Shown: positions 26,119-35,988, counted from the first letter of the stretch. The stretch is DNA of 64,000 bases from Vreelandella neptunia (GCF_022489065.1 NZ_JAKVTW010000018.1:34759-98758); one strand, 5' to 3'. The notes: generated by a model not told the origin, from the sequence alone. A program made the numbers and translations.

Positions 26119-27260
26119 GGGGACTCCCCTATATCTTTACGACGATACTCATCTCGTTCCGGCTCATCATGATAGGAAGAACTGACTTCAATGATGCTCG
26201 GATGGCTATCGTTGTTTTTTTCGTCGTACAGTTCACTCTCCTGATAGCGGGCCTTGACCTCTTTGAGTAGCACCAGAATAACCGCTGCCACCGGCAGTGC
26301 TAATAGTACGCCTGTCAACCCAAACAGGTTACCCCCTGCCAGTACGGCGAATATTACCGCAACCGGGTGAAGGCCAATTTTATCGCCTAATAACTTAGGT
26401 TGCAGAACGACGCTCTCTGCCATTTGACCGATACTGAATACCAGGATGACCCCCAAGACTGCCCACCAGGTCGCGAATTGGAAAAGGGCCACAACGAGAG
26501 CGATGACTAAGCCGACGATAAAGCCCAAGAACGGCACGATACTGACCAGCCCCGACACAAAACCAATGAGCAAACCAAAATTCAGCCCCATCAACGTCAA
26601 ACCCACCGCGTAAATAATCCCTAAACACAGCATGACTAACAGCTGCCCGCGCAAGAACGATGAAAGCACCTCATCGCAGCGACGGGCCAGGCGGAAAGTG
26701 TCATCTGCCCACTGGCGCGGAATGAGGTTGGCAATATTATCAAGCAGCCGATTCCAATCCAGGAGCAGGTAAAAGGTCACAACGGGAATCAGCGCCACAT
26801 AGGTGATCCAGGATACGAACGCCATGCCGGAACGGCCAATCTGGCCTAGCGCCTGGGCCAAGTAGCCGCCAGCATCACGCCAGTTTTCGACAAGCGTTTC
26901 ACGCGCATTGGTTAATTCCGTGGTTAAGTCATAACCCGTCCACTCTTGAACCTGAGGTGCGAGTGTATTTTCTACCCAATTAAAGATACCTGGAATGGCT
27001 TCGCCCAGCTGTTTAAGCTGTTGAACAAGCAGCGGTATTAATATAAGCAAACTGACCACTAAAACGATGAGCAATACCAAAAATACGCTACTCACCGCGA
27101 ATGGCCGACTCATGCCCCAACGTTGGAAACGGTTTGCAAGCGGATCGGCTAGGTAAGCGAGAATCATCCCCGCAATAAAAGGCATCAGCACGGCGTCTAA
27201 TAAAAAGATTAAACCGCCTATCACCACCAAAAACAGGACACCCCACCAAGAATTCCGCAT
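26115..27260 (-). CDS. AI-2E/PerM family transporter
   Basis: A 381-residue membrane protein with about eight hydrophobic helices. It matches the PF01594 (AI-2E transporter) family by its N-terminal LLDAVLMPFIAGMILAYLAD, a central amphipathic region, and a C-terminal LAGGNLFGLTGVLLALPVAA. The tail (about 345-381) is polar and acidic. Members export varied substrates, sometimes Na+/H+ linked, so none is assigned. In Pseudomonas a similar gene lies between purM and hda, and this order is kept here. Confidence 0.88.
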   Translation of the reverse strand: MRNSWWGVLFLVVIGGLIFLLDAVLMPFIAGMILAYLADPLANRFQRWGMSRPFAVSSVFLVLLIVLVVSLLILIPLLVQQLKQLGEAIPGIFNWVENTLAPQVQEWTGYDLTTELTNARETLVENWRDAGGYLAQALGQIGRSGMAFVSWITYVALIPVVTFYLLLDWNRLLDNIANLIPRQWADDTFRLARRCDEVLSSFLRGQLLVMLCLGIIYAVGLTLMGLNFGLLIGFVSGLVSIVPFLGFIVGLVIALVVALFQFATWWAVLGVILVFSIGQMAESVVLQPKLLGDKIGLHPVAVIFAVLAGGNLFGLTGVLLALPVAAVILVLLKEVKARYQESELYDEKNNDSHPSIIEVSSSYHDEPERDEYRRKDIGESP

Positions 27261-27486
27261 AGTTCCCTCTCAAACGTGGATTTAATCCACTTATTCACAG
27301 TAATCGTCGCTATTTTTTCTTATCACTACTATGCCGCATATGAGCAAAAGCTGCTCGTCTGGTTTTCAACATGTGTGACAGCGGTGCGACCTGGGCCGCT
27401 GAGTGTTACAATCCGCCAAAGTTAAGCCCAGCTCTGGCCTTGTCGCCAGCACTACCAGCACCGCTAATTGCTTCACAGGATCTGTC

Positions 27487-28554
27487 ATGACCGAGACCTC
27501 CTCTTCTTCGGCTACTCCTTCCCTCAGCTATAAGGACGCAGGCGTCGATATTGATGCCGGTAATGCCCTGGTTGACCGCATCAAACACGTTGCCAAACGC
27601 ACTACTCGCCCAGAGGTAATGGGCGGGCTGGGCGGTTTTGGCGCGCTGTGTGAAATTCCAGCAGGCTATCAGCAACCCGTTCTTGTCTCAGGAACCGATG
27701 GCGTTGGCACGAAACTGCGCCTAGCGATGGATCTTGGCAAACACGACACGATTGGTATTGATTTGGTCGCTATGTGTGTCAATGATTTGATCGTGGCAGG
27801 CGCCGAGCCGCTACTGTTTCTTGACTACTATGCCACGGGTAAGCTCGATGTGGATATTGCCGCCGATGTTGTCACTGGTATTGGTGCAGGCTGCGAGCTG
27901 GCAGGATGTGCGCTAGTCGGCGGCGAAACCGCTGAAATGCCGGGTATGTACGAAGGCAGCGACTACGATTTAGCAGGCTTTTGCGTTGGCGTTGTTGAAA
28001 AAGCAGACATCTTAGATGGTAGTAAAGTGGCTGAAGGCGATGTGATCCTGGGGCTGGCCTCTTCAGGCCCCCACTCCAACGGTTACTCGCTGATTCGTAA
28101 AATCCTCGAGGTCAGCAACGCTTCGCTAGACACCGATATCGACGGCCAGTCCCTTGGTGATGCGCTGATGGCGCCTACGCGCATTTACGTAAAATCTTTG
28201 CTCTCTTTAATGCGCGGTAGTGATATTGCGGTACACGCCCTGTCGCATATTACCGGCGGTGGGCTGCTTGAAAACATTCCCCGGGTTCTGCCTGACAACC
28301 TCGCAGCGCATATTGATATTGCTAGCTGGCAGCGGCCTGCCGTGTTTGATTGGCTTCAGACTCAAGGCAATGTCAATGAAACCGAAATGCACCGTGTGCT
28401 CAACTGCGGTATCGGCATGGTCGTCGTCGTCTCCCAACAGCAAGCTGAGCAGGCAGCAGCTCACCTGGAAGCCGAAGGTGAAACAGTGTATCGCCTTGGG
28501 CAGATCGTTGCACGTCAAGAGGAAGCCGTTATTTTGGAGAACCTCTCGGCATGA
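27487..28554 (+). CDS. purM: Phosphoribosylformylglycinamidine cyclo-ligase (AIR synthetase)
   Basis: PurM carries out step five of purine synthesis, closing FGAM to AIR with ATP. The 355-residue protein begins with the [19 protein letters not shown] block. It contains the ATP-binding [24 protein letters not shown] and [15 protein letters not shown] chose the ATG at 27487 with AGGA six bases upstream. It overlaps purN by four bases (ATGA). Confidence 0.97.
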   Translation: MTETSSSSATPSLSYKDAGVDIDAGNALVDRIKHVAKRTTRPEVMGGLGGFGALCEIPAGYQQPVLVSGTDGVGTKLRLAMDLGKHDTIGIDLVAMCVNDLIVAGAEPLLFLDYYATGKLDVDIAADVVTGIGAGCELAGCALVGGETAEMPGMYEGSDYDLAGFCVGVVEKADILDGSKVAEGDVILGLASSGPHSNGYSLIRKILEVSNASLDTDIDGQSLGDALMAPTRIYVKSLLSLMRGSDIAVHALSHITGGGLLENIPRVLPDNLAAHIDIASWQRPAVFDWLQTQGNVNETEMHRVLNCGIGMVVVVSQQQAEQAAAHLEAEGETVYRLGQIVARQEEAVILENLSA

Positions 28555-29300
28555 CCAATACGGATTACCAAAGCGATACCATTAAAGATGTGACCCCAGA
28601 ACCGCTAGGCGCGCGTCGCATTGTAGTGCTGGTGTCAGGCAATGGCAGCAATCTACAGGCGTTAATTGAGGCCCAATCCCATGACCGATTAGGCGGCGGT
28701 GAGATTGTTGCCGTGATTTCCAATATCGCTGATGCTTACGGTTTAAAGCGTGCCCATGAAGCAGGTATTGAAGCGGTGGCACTACCCCATCGCGAATATG
28801 ATAGCCGTGAAGCCTACGACGGCGCCCTGATCAAGGTCATTGAGCGCCATGAGCCGGACCTGATCGTGCTGGCAGGTTTCATGCGTATTTTGACTCCCCG
28901 CTTCGTGCAGCGCTTTCTGGGCCGTATGCTTAACATTCACCCTTCCCTGCTACCGGCTTATCAAGGGCTCAATACTCACGCTCGTGCACTGGCAGACGGT
29001 GTCACAAGCCATGGTTGTAGCGTTCACTTCGTCACCGAAGAGCTCGATGGTGGCCCCGTGGTGCTCCAAGCGGAGCTTCAGGTCAGCGCTGACGATACGG
29101 CTGAAACACTGCAAGAGAAAGTGCGCTCTCGTGAGCACCTACTCTACCCAATTGCCGTACAGTGGTTTTTAGAAGGCAGACTTCAGTTCAGTCCGGAAGG
29201 TGCCAAAATGGATGGCCATCTACTGCCAGAACATGGAATGCGGCTTTCTCATGCGGATGCGGCTGAAGAACTTGATGAGGAGTTAGACGAAGAGTCATAA
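28551..29300 (+). CDS. purN: Phosphoribosylglycinamide formyltransferase
   Basis: PurN transfers a formyl group from 10-formyl-THF to GAR (step three of purine synthesis). The core is standard: [31 protein letters not shown] with the catalytic Asn-His, and [17 protein letters not shown] with the catalytic Asp. At 249 residues it is longer than the usual 212, because of a 20-residue N-terminal extension and an acidic tail ending in [11 protein letters not shown]. The start overlaps the purM stop. A terminator follows. Confidence 0.96.
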   Translation: MTNTDYQSDTIKDVTPEPLGARRIVVLVSGNGSNLQALIEAQSHDRLGGGEIVAVISNIADAYGLKRAHEAGIEAVALPHREYDSREAYDGALIKVIERHEPDLIVLAGFMRILTPRFVQRFLGRMLNIHPSLLPAYQGLNTHARALADGVTSHGCSVHFVTEELDGGPVVLQAELQVSADDTAETLQEKVRSREHLLYPIAVQWFLEGRLQFSPEGAKMDGHLLPEHGMRLSHADAAEELDEELDEES

Positions 29301-29321
29301 GCTTAGCTTGAGAAATAGACA

Positions 29322-29363
29322 CAAAAAAGCGCCTTACGGGTTCACCGTAAGGCGCTTTTTTTA
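29322..29363. terminator. Bidirectional terminator between purN and dcd
   Basis: AGCGCCTTACGG and CCGTAAGGCGCT form a perfect 12-bp stem with A-runs on the left and T-runs on the right (29323-29362). It therefore works for both convergent transcripts. Confidence 0.9.
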
Positions 29364-29380
29364 TAGCCAACCAGTGATGA

Positions 29381-29947
29381 TTAAGTCCGTGGAAGCGTAA
29401 CGCCGCGCTGTCCCATGTATTTACCGCCCCGGTCTTTATAAGAAGTGGCGCACACTTCATCAGACTCTAAGAACAGCATCTGCGCGACACCTTCATGGGC
29501 ATAAATTTTTGCCGGTAGATTGGTGGTGTTAGAGAACTCCAGGGTAACGTGGCCTTCCCACTCAGGCTCCAGCGGCGTTACGTTAACAATGATGCCGCAG
29601 CGCGCATAGGTGGATTTACCCAGGCAGATCGTCAGCACATTGCGTGGGATACGGAAGTACTCCACCGTGCGAGCCAGTGCAAATGAGTTTGGCGGAATAA
29701 CGCACACGTCGCCTTTAATATCGACGAAGCTTTTTGCATCAAACGCTTTGGGGTCAACAATCGCCGAATGAATATTGGTGAAGACTTTGAATTCATCAGC
29801 ACAGCGCACATCATAGCCGTAACTTGAAGTGCCGTAGGAGATAACGCGCTGGTCGTTCACATAGCGCACCTGTTCGGCTTCAAACGGCTCGATCATCGCG
29901 TCGCTCTTGGCCATGCGACGAATCCAATTATCAGATTTGATACTCAT
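29381..29947 (-). CDS. dcd: dCTP deaminase
   Basis: Dcd converts dCTP to dUTP for thymidylate synthesis. The 188-residue protein has [13 protein letters not shown], the substrate-binding region [20 protein letters not shown], and the catalytic Glu in [14 protein letters not shown]. It lies 11 bases after mrp on the same strand, a pairing also seen in other gammaproteobacteria. Confidence 0.97.
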   Translation of the reverse strand: MSIKSDNWIRRMAKSDAMIEPFEAEQVRYVNDQRVISYGTSSYGYDVRCADEFKVFTNIHSAIVDPKAFDAKSFVDIKGDVCVIPPNSFALARTVEYFRIPRNVLTICLGKSTYARCGIIVNVTPLEPEWEGHVTLEFSNTTNLPAKIYAHEGVAQMLFLESDEVCATSYKDRGGKYMGQRGVTLPRT

Positions 29948-29958
29948 GTGTTACGTCA

Positions 29959-30759
29959 TCACTCGCTAAAGGAAATAGTGGGGCCGTCGCCTTGATTCGC
30001 ACTTACTGCTGCAGCTACTTTTTGGGCGATAGCAGCAAAGGTCTGGCTAACCGCACCCTCAGGTTCAGATATGACGCTCGGGCGACCTGAGTCTGTCAAT
30101 TCGCGGATAGAGAGCGTTAGCGGCAGGCGTCCAAGCACTTGGGTATCGTACTCCTGTGCAATATTGTCCCCGCCGCCGGTACCAAAAATAGCCGCTTCAT
30201 GGCCGCAGTTTTCACAGTGGTAAAGGCTCATGTTTTCTACCACGCCGAGCACTGGAACATTAACCTTGCGGAACATCTCAATCCCTTTGCGGGCATCTAG
30301 CAGGGCAATATCCTGTGGCGTTGTGACGATCACAGCGCCTGCCACCGGCACTTTTTGCGCCAGCGTCAGCTGTATATCGCCTGTGCCTGGCGGCATGTCG
30401 ATCAGCAGAAAGTCGAGATTATCCCACTGGGTCTGCGTCAGCATCTGTTGAAACGCACCCACCACCATGGGACCACGCCACACCATTGGTTCGCGAGTAT
30501 TGACCATAAAGGCCATCGACATGGCTTGAAGGCCATGCGCTTCCAGCGGCAGAAATTTATCATTGGCAGCCGCTTGAGGGCGCACCCCCTCTTTAACACC
30601 GAGCATCTGTGCTTGGCTGGGACCGTAAATATCCGCATCAAGAACACCCACACGGTATCCTTGTGCCGCTAATGCTAGCGCCAGATTTACAGTCACCGTG
30701 GATTTACCTACGCCACCCTTGCCCGATGCCACTGCAATAATATGCTTAACCCCATCCAT
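29959..30759 (-). CDS. apbC: Mrp/ApbC-type iron-sulfur carrier P-loop ATPase
   Basis: Mrp proteins hold and transfer Fe-S clusters. The 266-residue protein has a deviant Walker A GKGGVGKST (13-21), the conserved DADIYGPSQ, MPPGTGDIQLT, and the cluster-binding CENC pair near residue 178. It lacks the N-terminal MIP18/DUF59 domain found in longer Mrp proteins. The ATG has GGAG at about nine bases. It is cotranscribed with dcd. Confidence 0.93.
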   Translation of the reverse strand: MDGVKHIIAVASGKGGVGKSTVTVNLALALAAQGYRVGVLDADIYGPSQAQMLGVKEGVRPQAAANDKFLPLEAHGLQAMSMAFMVNTREPMVWRGPMVVGAFQQMLTQTQWDNLDFLLIDMPPGTGDIQLTLAQKVPVAGAVIVTTPQDIALLDARKGIEMFRKVNVPVLGVVENMSLYHCENCGHEAAIFGTGGGDNIAQEYDTQVLGRLPLTLSIRELTDSGRPSVISEPEGAVSQTFAAIAQKVAAAVSANQGDGPTISFSE

Positions 30760-30834
30760 ACAATGGCTCTCCTCATTTAGGCTCGTTTAACGTTGTATGA
30801 ATGATACTCCTCGGGGCCGCATTCATAAACCAAC

Positions 30835-30870
30835 AACAAGAAAGCGGATGCCGGTTTCCCGACATCCGCT
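30835..30870 (-). terminator. Terminator after the coiled-coil gene
   Basis: AGCGGATGCCGG (30843-30854) and CCGACATCCGCT (30859-30870) form a stem with one mismatch. On the minus strand it is followed by the T-rich TTCTTGTTG. Confidence 0.7.
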
Positions 30871-30908
30871 CTCAGATTGCTACTCTATAGCGTTACCGCT
30901 GTTAACGA

Positions 30909-32081
30909 TTAGCCAGCATTTTGCTGCTGTTCTTCATTCCCACCATCGCTATCATTGGCACTTTCTTCTGATGAACTCTCTGCAGACGAGCTGCCTTCTG
31001 AAGAGCTGTCTTCAGAAGAACCGTCCTGTGAAGAGGAAGCTGCTTCACCAGCGGACTCTTCCGCATCGGCCAAACGGCTGTCAAGAGTAGACAGCTCATC
31101 ACGCCATTCGCTTAACTGGCCCTCTAAACGTTCCAGCTGGCTCTCACGCTCTTCAATATCGCTTTCAACGCTCGACACTTCCTCGCGGCCCATCTCCAAA
31201 GCGACCATGACGTCATCGAGCTCGCTGCGCACGTCGTTCAAGCTCTGCTCTTCCTCTTCACGAAGCGCCGTTAGCGAATCAACTTCGTTTTGCAGCTCAT
31301 CGCGTTCGCCAGTGATGGAGTCACGCTCACTTTTTAGCTCATCAAGCTCGCTTTGAGCAGTTGAGATTTCCTCTTCCAAACCACTGAGCTGTTCATTTGA
31401 CTGGCTAATCTGCTCTTCCAGCCCAGACAGCTCCTCTTCCGTGTTTCCTAGCTCTTCAACCGCTTGTTGGCGCTGCTCCTCGGCTTCTTGACGAGCGGCT
31501 TCAGCCTCCTGACGAGCTTCTTCAGCGCTAGAACGCGCTTCTTCTACTTGCTGAAGGGTGCTTTCTGCCTCATCGCGCGTACTGGTGATCTCGTCGCGCT
31601 CTTCGCGCAGTGCGGTCATCTCACTCTCAGCGCTCTCTACCTGCTCATTAAGAGAGGCAATTTCTTCTTCCAGCGCATTTCGCTCGGATTCAAGCTCTTC
31701 TAATCGCGACTGCACATCGCTGACATTGCTTTGGGCACTTTCAAGCGAAGAGCTGGCCTCTTGCTGCTGAGCCTCAAGAGATGCCATCTCCTCTTGAAGC
31801 GCAGCTAAATTGGTTTCAGCTTCCTCAATTTCGCTAATGCGTTGGCTCATTTGGCTGTTTTCCTGCTCAGCGCTGGCGAGCTGCTCTTCTAAGCTATCGA
31901 CCTGATCCTGGCGTGAGCCGGCGTTAGATTGCGCCATAATTGCCCAGATAACCGCGATGGCAGCAATACCGGCAATCGCTTTTACCCTGTTATCTTGAAA
32001 TAGCGTTTTCATATCCGACTTTTTAGTCGGCTCTGGCTTGCTGGCAGGCGGCTGGTGATCCGAGTGGTTTGCTTCTGACAT
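30909..32081 (-). CDS. Single-pass membrane protein with long coiled coil, unknown function
   Basis: I do not recognise a specific family. The 390-residue protein has a polar N-terminus, one hydrophobic helix at about 34-50 (AIAGIAAIAVIWAIMA), and then about 290 residues of near-continuous heptad pattern rich in Glu, Gln, Ser and Leu. It includes an Ala-Arg-Gln-Glu stretch built from imperfect repeats. The last 50 residues are Ser/Glu/Asp-rich, probably disordered. Topology suggests a periplasmic or cytoplasmic rod anchored at the inner membrane. The ATG has GAGG six bases upstream and a terminator follows. Its acidity fits a halophile proteome. Confidence 0.75.
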   Translation of the reverse strand: MSEANHSDHQPPASKPEPTKKSDMKTLFQDNRVKAIAGIAAIAVIWAIMAQSNAGSRQDQVDSLEEQLASAEQENSQMSQRISEIEEAETNLAALQEEMASLEAQQQEASSSLESAQSNVSDVQSRLEELESERNALEEEIASLNEQVESAESEMTALREERDEITSTRDEAESTLQQVEEARSSAEEARQEAEAARQEAEEQRQQAVEELGNTEEELSGLEEQISQSNEQLSGLEEEISTAQSELDELKSERDSITGERDELQNEVDSLTALREEEEQSLNDVRSELDDVMVALEMGREEVSSVESDIEERESQLERLEGQLSEWRDELSTLDSRLADAEESAGEAASSSQDGSSEDSSSEGSSSAESSSEESANDSDGGNEEQQQNAG

Positions 32082-32269
32082 TATGCGTTCCTCTATGGTC
32101 TTAGCTAACGTTTGTCCAAGCTAACGGTCTTCACGAACGAAGGTAATGCGCTAACCGTGGATGATCTCCCCTTCAGCATACACAGCTCACTGTATCTAGC
32201 CAGTCTGTTAGTAAAATCGTATATAAATGTTGCTAGTATGTTACCAGCCAGACAGAAATGATCATGATG

Positions 32270-33091
32270 TTAGTCTGAAGGTGGATGTTTACCCTCATGA
32301 AAGCCCGATGCTTCGCCGGTAAGCGCATCAAACCAATCCAGTTTGGTATGCAGTGATACGACGCTGCCCACAATAAGCAGCGTAGGCGGTTTAATGTGCC
32401 CCGCCAAGAAAGTATCTGGCAATTCAGATAACGTTCCCACGTGGGTGAGCTGTTGACGCGTTGTCCCCTGTTCAATCAAGGCCAGCGGTGTATGTGGAGA
32501 TAGACCATGCTTCACCAGCGCCTGGCTGATCACGTTGACGCTGCCGAGCCCCATGTAAAAAACCAAGGTTTGTCCTGGCCGCGCTAGTGCATCCCAATCA
32601 AGCTCGCACTCGCCCTGCTGCAAATGTCCGGTAACAAAGCGCACCGACTGGGCATGATCGCGATGGGTTAAAGGGATGCCTGCATACGCAGCACAGCCCG
32701 ATGCTGCCGTTACGCCCGGTATCACTTCAACACTGATCTGTGCCGCTACCAGGGCTTCAAGCTCTTCCCCTCCGCGACCAAAAATAAACGGATCGCCGCC
32801 TTTAAGACGGACAACACGCTTGCCTTGTTGAGCCCATTTCACCAATGCTTGATTAATACCATCCTGAGGAACACTGTGCTGCGAGCGAGCTTTACCCACA
32901 TAAAAAAGCTGTGCTTGCGTTGGAATGAACGCAACAATTTCATCGCTCACCAAGCGGTCATACAGCACAACTTCAGCAGACTGCAGTCGTTTATATGCTT
33001 TGAGCGTTAATAGCTCAGGATCACCGGGTCCTGCCCCTACTAAACTAACCAAGCCATATGGCTGGGACGTTTGCTCTCGTCCTACGTCCAA
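32270..33091 (-). CDS. cobA: Uroporphyrinogen-III C-methyltransferase (SUMT)
   Basis: The enzyme methylates uroporphyrinogen III twice with SAM to precorrin-2, for sirohaem or cobalamin. The 273-residue protein has VSLVGAGPGDPELLTLKA near the N-terminus, the GGDPFIFGRGGEE motif near residue 100, and the SAM-site block VIPGVTAASGCAAYAGIPLT. The start appears to be TTG at 33091, with GAGG eight bases upstream; there is no in-frame ATG before the conserved region. It stands alone, with no nitrite or sulfite reductase gene beside it. Confidence 0.93.
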   Translation of the reverse strand: MDVGREQTSQPYGLVSLVGAGPGDPELLTLKAYKRLQSAEVVLYDRLVSDEIVAFIPTQAQLFYVGKARSQHSVPQDGINQALVKWAQQGKRVVRLKGGDPFIFGRGGEELEALVAAQISVEVIPGVTAASGCAAYAGIPLTHRDHAQSVRFVTGHLQQGECELDWDALARPGQTLVFYMGLGSVNVISQALVKHGLSPHTPLALIEQGTTRQQLTHVGTLSELPDTFLAGHIKPPTLLIVGSVVSLHTKLDWFDALTGEASGFHEGKHPPSD

Positions 33092-33336
33092 GAAAACACC
33101 TCAGGAATAAGAAAGGTTTTTAATATGCAAAAAAGTAATTAATTTTATCATTAAATGCCAATAACACATTGTCTATTACTTAGAATTCAATCGAATATAT
33201 AAACAAAATGAATATATTTATTCTAATAAAATATGGATAATCGGCATTTTGTCTGCAATGGCTTACATCCTGTTAACGTATTTAGGTCTAACCTTCACGA
33301 TCAAATTTAAATTGGCATATGTTTGGAGATTCACGC
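33092..33336. promoter_or_regulatory. AT-rich intergenic region upstream of the GGDEF gene
   Basis: About 245 bases between divergent cobA and the GGDEF gene are strikingly AT-rich (runs of A, T and TAAT between 33120 and 33240). This could be a nucleoid-protein-silenced promoter. I see no gene and no clear operator. Confidence 0.3.
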
Positions 33337-34239
33337 ATGCCCGTGAATGATATAGACGAACCACAGCGAGTCAGTGCAGATCAGTTAGTCCCCCATATCC
33401 CTGGTGTCGTTTTTCAATTCCACCGTGCTCGCAACGGCCATATGCGCTTCCCTTATTTAGAGGGCGGCGGCGTGGCACTCCAACATATAAACCGGGATCT
33501 GCTCGCAGAAAATGCAGGACAGCTAGTTGAGCAGCTAACAGGGAAGGATCACCCTAAAATCATGTCGGCTATTGAGCGCTCAGCGCGTTGGATGCTGCCT
33601 CTCACAACACGCTTTAGGTTACCATTTCCAACAGGCAAGCCTCACTGGATAGCCGTCAGTGCAAATCCAGAGCCGGTTCCCGATGGGGTGCAGTGGAACG
33701 GCATAATGATGGACATAAGCGATCAAGTATTCGAGGAGCAGCGGCTTCGTAAGTTGTGCGATACAGATCCGCTCACGGAGTTACCCAATCGGCGAAAATT
33801 GATGGTGCATCTCACTAACGTCGCCTCAATCAGCACCCGCCACGGCACACCGCTTTCAATTATGATGATCGATATCGATCACTTTAAGCGTCTAAATGAC
33901 CGCTGGGGCCATTTGCATGGCGATGACGTCCTCAAGCAGCTAGCGACGCAAGCGCAGTCGCTACTGCGCTGCGAAGACATGATCGCCCGATTGGGCGGGG
34001 AAGAGTTTATGGCAGTGCTGCCTCTTACACCGCTGCAGCAATGCCATACACTTGCAGATCGGTTACGCCAAGCCATTAGCGCCCGGGACTTCGGCATGGG
34101 CCCGGGCCATGTCACGCTCAGCATTGGAATTTCTGAATATCGCTGTGGTGAGCCACTCACTAGCCTAATCGAACGGGCTGATCAAGCGCTCTATAGCGCC
34201 AAGGACATTGGTCGCGATTGCGTATGCCTCCTACGCTAG
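33337..34239 (+). CDS. Diguanylate cyclase (GGDEF domain) with PAS-like sensor
   Basis: It makes cyclic di-GMP. The 300-residue protein has an N-terminal PAS-like domain (about 15-130) ending in NGIMMDISDQVFEEQ. The GGDEF domain follows (about 140-300): DPLTELPNRR, IDIDHFKRLNDRWGH, and the active site GGEEF at 220-224. RCED at 211-214 lies exactly five residues before it, a product-inhibition I-site. There is no membrane segment. The ATG at 33337 has GGAG eight bases upstream; an ATG at 33319 would precede that site. The signal sensed is unknown. Confidence 0.9.
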   Translation: MPVNDIDEPQRVSADQLVPHIPGVVFQFHRARNGHMRFPYLEGGGVALQHINRDLLAENAGQLVEQLTGKDHPKIMSAIERSARWMLPLTTRFRLPFPTGKPHWIAVSANPEPVPDGVQWNGIMMDISDQVFEEQRLRKLCDTDPLTELPNRRKLMVHLTNVASISTRHGTPLSIMMIDIDHFKRLNDRWGHLHGDDVLKQLATQAQSLLRCEDMIARLGGEEFMAVLPLTPLQQCHTLADRLRQAISARDFGMGPGHVTLSIGISEYRCGEPLTSLIERADQALYSAKDIGRDCVCLLR

Positions 34240-34271
34240 AAAGGAACACCTAGGCTATATGGAGAACAGCC

Positions 34272-34610
34272 ATGACAGCCCTTGCCGAACATACCTGTGA
34301 ACCGTGCAGCAAAAACACCCAACCGCTAAGCCAAGATGAAGCCTTAGAGTGGCTAAAAAGCCTCAGCCAGTGGCAGATTGTCGAGCACGATGGCATCATG
34401 AAGCTGTCACGGAGTTTTACCTTTCGTGACTTTGCTAGCGCATTGGCATTTACCCAGTGCGTTGGCGATATTGCAGAGCAGGCTGGCCATCACCCCGTTA
34501 TTGTGACCGAGTGGGGCAAAGCCACCGTCACTTGGTGGTCTCACGCTATTAAGGGCCTGCACCTAAATGACTTCATTCTTGCCGCCAGAACCGACGAGGT
34601 AGCCGAATAA
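34272..34610 (+). CDS. phhB: Pterin-4a-carbinolamine dehydratase
   Basis: PhhB recycles the pterin cofactor of phenylalanine hydroxylase. The 112-residue protein shows the PCD family core: FTFRDFASALAFTQ, the catalytic HHP (AGHHPVIV), and VTWWSHAIKGLHLNDF. The ATG has GGAG at seven bases. Its TAA is directly followed by the ATG of the aminotransferase gene, so they are coupled as in the Pseudomonas phhABC operon, but no phhA lies upstream here. Confidence 0.94.
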   Translation: MTALAEHTCEPCSKNTQPLSQDEALEWLKSLSQWQIVEHDGIMKLSRSFTFRDFASALAFTQCVGDIAEQAGHHPVIVTEWGKATVTWWSHAIKGLHLNDFILAARTDEVAE

Positions 34611-35801
34611 ATGTTTGAGCATATTGAGCGAGTCCCAGGAGACGCCATTCTCGGGCTGATCGAAGCTTTCAAAAAAGATACCAATCCACAAAAGGTGGAT
34701 TTAGGCGTTGGTGTTTACCGCGATACCCAAGGCAATACACCGGTAATGCGCGCCGTCAAGGAAGCAGAAGCTCGCCTGCTCAAGAATGAAACGACGAAAA
34801 CCTACATCGGCTCTCATGGCGCCCCCAGCTACGGCGAAGTCGTACTTCCCATGGTGTTTGGCGCTGAGTCCCCGGTACTGAAAGCCAATCGCGCGAGTGC
34901 CACTCAGTCGCCTGGCGGCACAGGTGCACTTCGCTTGGCCGCTGATTTTATTGCCTCACAGCTGCCAGGTAAGGGCATCTGGGTAAGTGATCCAACGTGG
35001 CCAAACCACCACGGTATTTTTACCGCAGCCGGTATTGAGCTGCACAAATACCCTTACGTCGATCCCGACAACCGTTTAGATTTTGACGGTATGCGGGCAG
35101 CGCTGAAAAACATTCCAGAAGGCGACGTAGTGGTACTTCACGCCTGCTGCCACAACCCCACCGGGTTTGACCTTTCCCACGAGCAGTGGCAGGAAGTGTT
35201 AGAGATCGTGCGAGAGCGCAAACTTCTGCCACTGATTGACTTTGCCTATCAGGGCTTTGGCGAAGGCCTGGATGAGGATGCTTACGGCGTACGCCTGCTG
35301 GCTGAAAAACTCGACGAAGCTATCATTACCAGCTCCTGTTCAAAGAACTTCGGTATTTATTGTGAGCGTACCGGCTGCTTGATCATGGTGGCAAAAGACA
35401 GTGAGCAGATGGACAACATTCGCTCGCAGGTCGCGATCGTGGCACGGGAAAACTACTCAAACCCGCCTGCGCATGGCGGGTCTATCGTCAGCGAGATTCT
35501 CCACGACGCCGAGCTAACTGCGCTATGGCGTGAAGAGCTGACAGAAATGCGCGACCGCATCAATACGCTGCGCCGCGACTTCGTAGAAGCTCTTAAGCCC
35601 TATGGGCTGGATGAAAAGTACGCCTGCGTAGCAGAGCAGCGCGGTATGTTCTCTTACACCGGCTTGACGCCTGAACAGGTAGATCGCCTGCGCGATGAGT
35701 TTGGCATCTACATGGTTCGCTCAGGTCGTGCCAACGTAGCGGGCTTCTCTCACGAGAACCTGCCCTATCTAGCTAAAGCGATCGCCGCTGTGAATGACTA
35801 G
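34611..35801 (+). CDS. phhC: Aromatic amino acid aminotransferase
   Basis: A class I PLP-dependent aminotransferase, 396 residues, of the AspC/TyrB/PhhC group. It has VDLGVGVYRDTQGNTPVM near the N-terminus, CCHNPTGFDL, and the PLP Lys in SSCSKNFGIY near residue 246. The downstream Arg for the substrate carboxylate is in the C-terminal region. Linkage to phhB points to tyrosine/phenylalanine catabolism rather than aspartate transamination. The start ATG abuts the phhB stop. Confidence 0.9.
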   Translation: MFEHIERVPGDAILGLIEAFKKDTNPQKVDLGVGVYRDTQGNTPVMRAVKEAEARLLKNETTKTYIGSHGAPSYGEVVLPMVFGAESPVLKANRASATQSPGGTGALRLAADFIASQLPGKGIWVSDPTWPNHHGIFTAAGIELHKYPYVDPDNRLDFDGMRAALKNIPEGDVVVLHACCHNPTGFDLSHEQWQEVLEIVRERKLLPLIDFAYQGFGEGLDEDAYGVRLLAEKLDEAIITSSCSKNFGIYCERTGCLIMVAKDSEQMDNIRSQVAIVARENYSNPPAHGGSIVSEILHDAELTALWREELTEMRDRINTLRRDFVEALKPYGLDEKYACVAEQRGMFSYTGLTPEQVDRLRDEFGIYMVRSGRANVAGFSHENLPYLAKAIAAVND

Positions 35802-35874
35802 GTAGCATCCAAGTACTTATTCAAACAAGTGCTTAGCCAAAAAGCACTTAACCAACAAGTACTAGCGCACTACG

Positions 35875-35903
35875 AACGCCCAGGTCTTCCTGGGCGTTTT
35901 TGT
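35875..35903 (+). terminator. Terminator after phhBC
   Basis: AACGCCCAGG-TCTT-CCTGGGCGTT forms a 10-bp stem (35875-35898) with a T-run to 35901. The stretch before it (35805-35870) also holds an inverted AAGTGCTT/AAGCACTT pair. Confidence 0.88.
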
Positions 35904-35954
35904 GTGCAAGACACTTGACCGATTAGTCAACTCTTCGGCACACTCGGCGTAGCC

Positions 35955-35964
35955 TTGTATACAA
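35955..35964. promoter_or_regulatory. TTGTATACAA palindrome before the permease gene
   Basis: A perfect 10-bp palindrome 24 bases before the start of the next gene. GTATAC-type palindromes are typical of GntR-family operators. No regulator gene lies next to it, so this is only a candidate. Confidence 0.3.
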
Positions 35965-35988
35965 CACACCATAATCAAGAGGCCTGAC

